Positions 62,901 to 64,000 of a stretch of DNA of 64,000 bases are shown here, one piece after another. Position numbers and translations under genes: made by a program. Numbering within the stretch: position 1 is the stretch's first letter; every line of letters starts with the position of its first letter. The stretch covers positions 456,304 through 520,303 of the forward strand of contig JAYKAV010003059.1 in the NCBI GenBank assembly GCA_035582835.1, written 5' to 3'. Origin of the DNA: Phoebastria nigripes. Taxonomy: Eukaryota > Chordata > Aves > Procellariiformes > Diomedeidae. Under the pieces are notes generated by a model that saw only the letters and a list, made by a program, of their open reading frames with translations, did not search any database and had not been told where the DNA came from.

Positions 62901-64000
62901 ATTATGTAAGGAGATTCTTTGGCATTTTAAGTAAAATGTTCAAAAAATAAAAATCCAATTGAGCAATCAACATGGTTTTAGTCTTTGTACTGTTTTACAC
63001 TTTATATTTAGCACTGTAAAAGAAACTTTAACATTCCTTCTAAGAAAAACATATTTAAGTGATGGACAGAAACAGTGAAAACTGGTGAAATACGAAGAGC
63101 TATTTATAGCAGTTGAAGAAGATAGATGTTCAGCAGCTTCTCCAGTTGCTCAAAATGGGCTAAAAAGAGATGTTACGATGTCAAGGGTCACCTAGATGCA
63201 GCTGGAATAAAATTTCCAGGGTGCAAAATCGAAGGGTAACAGTCTTTTTATATGATTTTAAACACCTTGGGAAGCACACCACACAACACTGTGCAGATTC
63301 TGTACTGGTAGGAAAACACAGGTTCCTATAATTCAAACAACTCTTTGAATGCTCCAAAATTACATCAGAATCAGGACGACAGGGCAAAAGGTAGCTTAAA
63401 GCCACCTTTAACTCCTCAATTACATCAGTCTCTCCTCTGCCTGCTAGTGACTGGCTACCACAATTATACCCCAATGCTTTCTTTAGATTTAAGACATAAT
63501 AGCAATAACTTATTTTGCCAGGTGTTATCTATTTCCAGCAAATAAATAGTAAAGAAATTACTGTGCTTGTAAATAGATTGCGTTCAAGTGAGTTATTTCT
63601 GGTTATGTTTAAATCAGACTGAACTAGATGATATCAAAGCAGTATTTTTTTTATTACAGTGTAGCATTTGAGTGTAGAATTTGAATTGTTCTTTCTCCCT
63701 CTCAATTTCTTCACTACATCTCTTTAGATTACCCAGTAAATCCATATCTGTCAATTATTAGTTTCTAATTACCCTTCACAACTTTCTGAACAGCTACTAG
63801 GAAACAGAATGATGAAATAACTATTGAGTTAAAAGGAGATTAGATAAATATAAATAAATTACACTTATTATATGCTCCCACCACACCAGGAGATGACTTA
63901 ACAGCAAAAGGAAAAGAATCACGTTGCAATAATGAAATCAGAGAGGGAATTCAGGTCCCAGAGGCGATTCTACGGAGTTTATGTTAATGTACACCTTGTG
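59978..64000 (-). other. VPS13B: VPS13B intron, partial (right edge)
   Basis: Intron preceding the first exon in the window. I saw no VPS13B exon in it. A 97-codon minus-strand open frame at 63181-63474 was considered and set aside, because it lacks a polypyrimidine-backed acceptor and a familiar sequence. It has short A-runs but no recognised element. Confidence 0.65.

Noticed and set aside
63181..63474. 97-codon minus-strand open frame that might be an upstream VPS13B exon
   Set aside because: No polypyrimidine-backed acceptor precedes it, the GTGACC donor-like site is poor, and I do not recognise the peptide as VPS13B. Translated search against VPS13B would settle it.
1..64000. Intronic microRNAs miR-599 and miR-875, known from mammalian VPS13B
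   Set aside because: I looked for their mature sequences on the minus strand and did not see them. In mammals they lie in an earlier intron, which would be right of this window.

Overview
This window is AT-rich vertebrate nuclear DNA, almost certainly from a bird. Introns are long, exons are small and separated by GT-AG introns, coding density is very low, and there is a well-preserved 3' fragment of a CR1 LINE with the avian-style terminal octamer repeat (ATTCTATG). I see no bacterial or viral genes, no CRISPR array, no rRNA or tRNA gene and no complete gene start or end. Eleven isolated N bases (163, 12199, 21550, 23296, 27838, 38918, 41593, 42205, 42598, 45070, 47819) are consensus ambiguities.

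The whole window lies inside one gene read on the minus strand, VPS13B (COH1, the Cohen syndrome gene). Nine consecutive internal exons are present, in transcription order: 59977-59570, 47387-47188, 44562-44355, 44027-43843, 25956-25760, 18821-18640, 16825-16476, 10449-10288 and 696-541. They total 2,048 coding bases. Every junction phase matches its neighbour, giving one uninterrupted stretch of about 683 residues with no stop or frameshift. By recollection of the roughly 4,000-residue human protein, this is about residue 2,050 to 2,730: the last part of the lipid-transfer groove (exons 1-3) and then the adaptor-binding (VAB) beta-sandwich region that contains the SHR-BD segment (exons 4-9). 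The first exons and promoter lie beyond the right end, and the C-terminal exons lie beyond the left end.

The rest is intron. The 18-kb intron at 25957-43842 carries a 5'-truncated minus-strand CR1 at about 27741-28640, possibly inserted beside an older plus-strand LINE remnant. Other introns hold small tandem repeats (a four-copy 17-bp minisatellite at 8511-8578 and a degenerate 13-bp array at 3267-3352), microsatellites, several perfect inverted repeats (22008-22033, 50918-50951, 59295-59321) and a plus-strand segment flanked by good splice signals (55561-55787) that could be an antisense or cryptic exon. I found no convincing novel gene system. The items most worth checking are the antisense exon candidate, the unusual donor sites of two VPS13B exons and the repeat structures.
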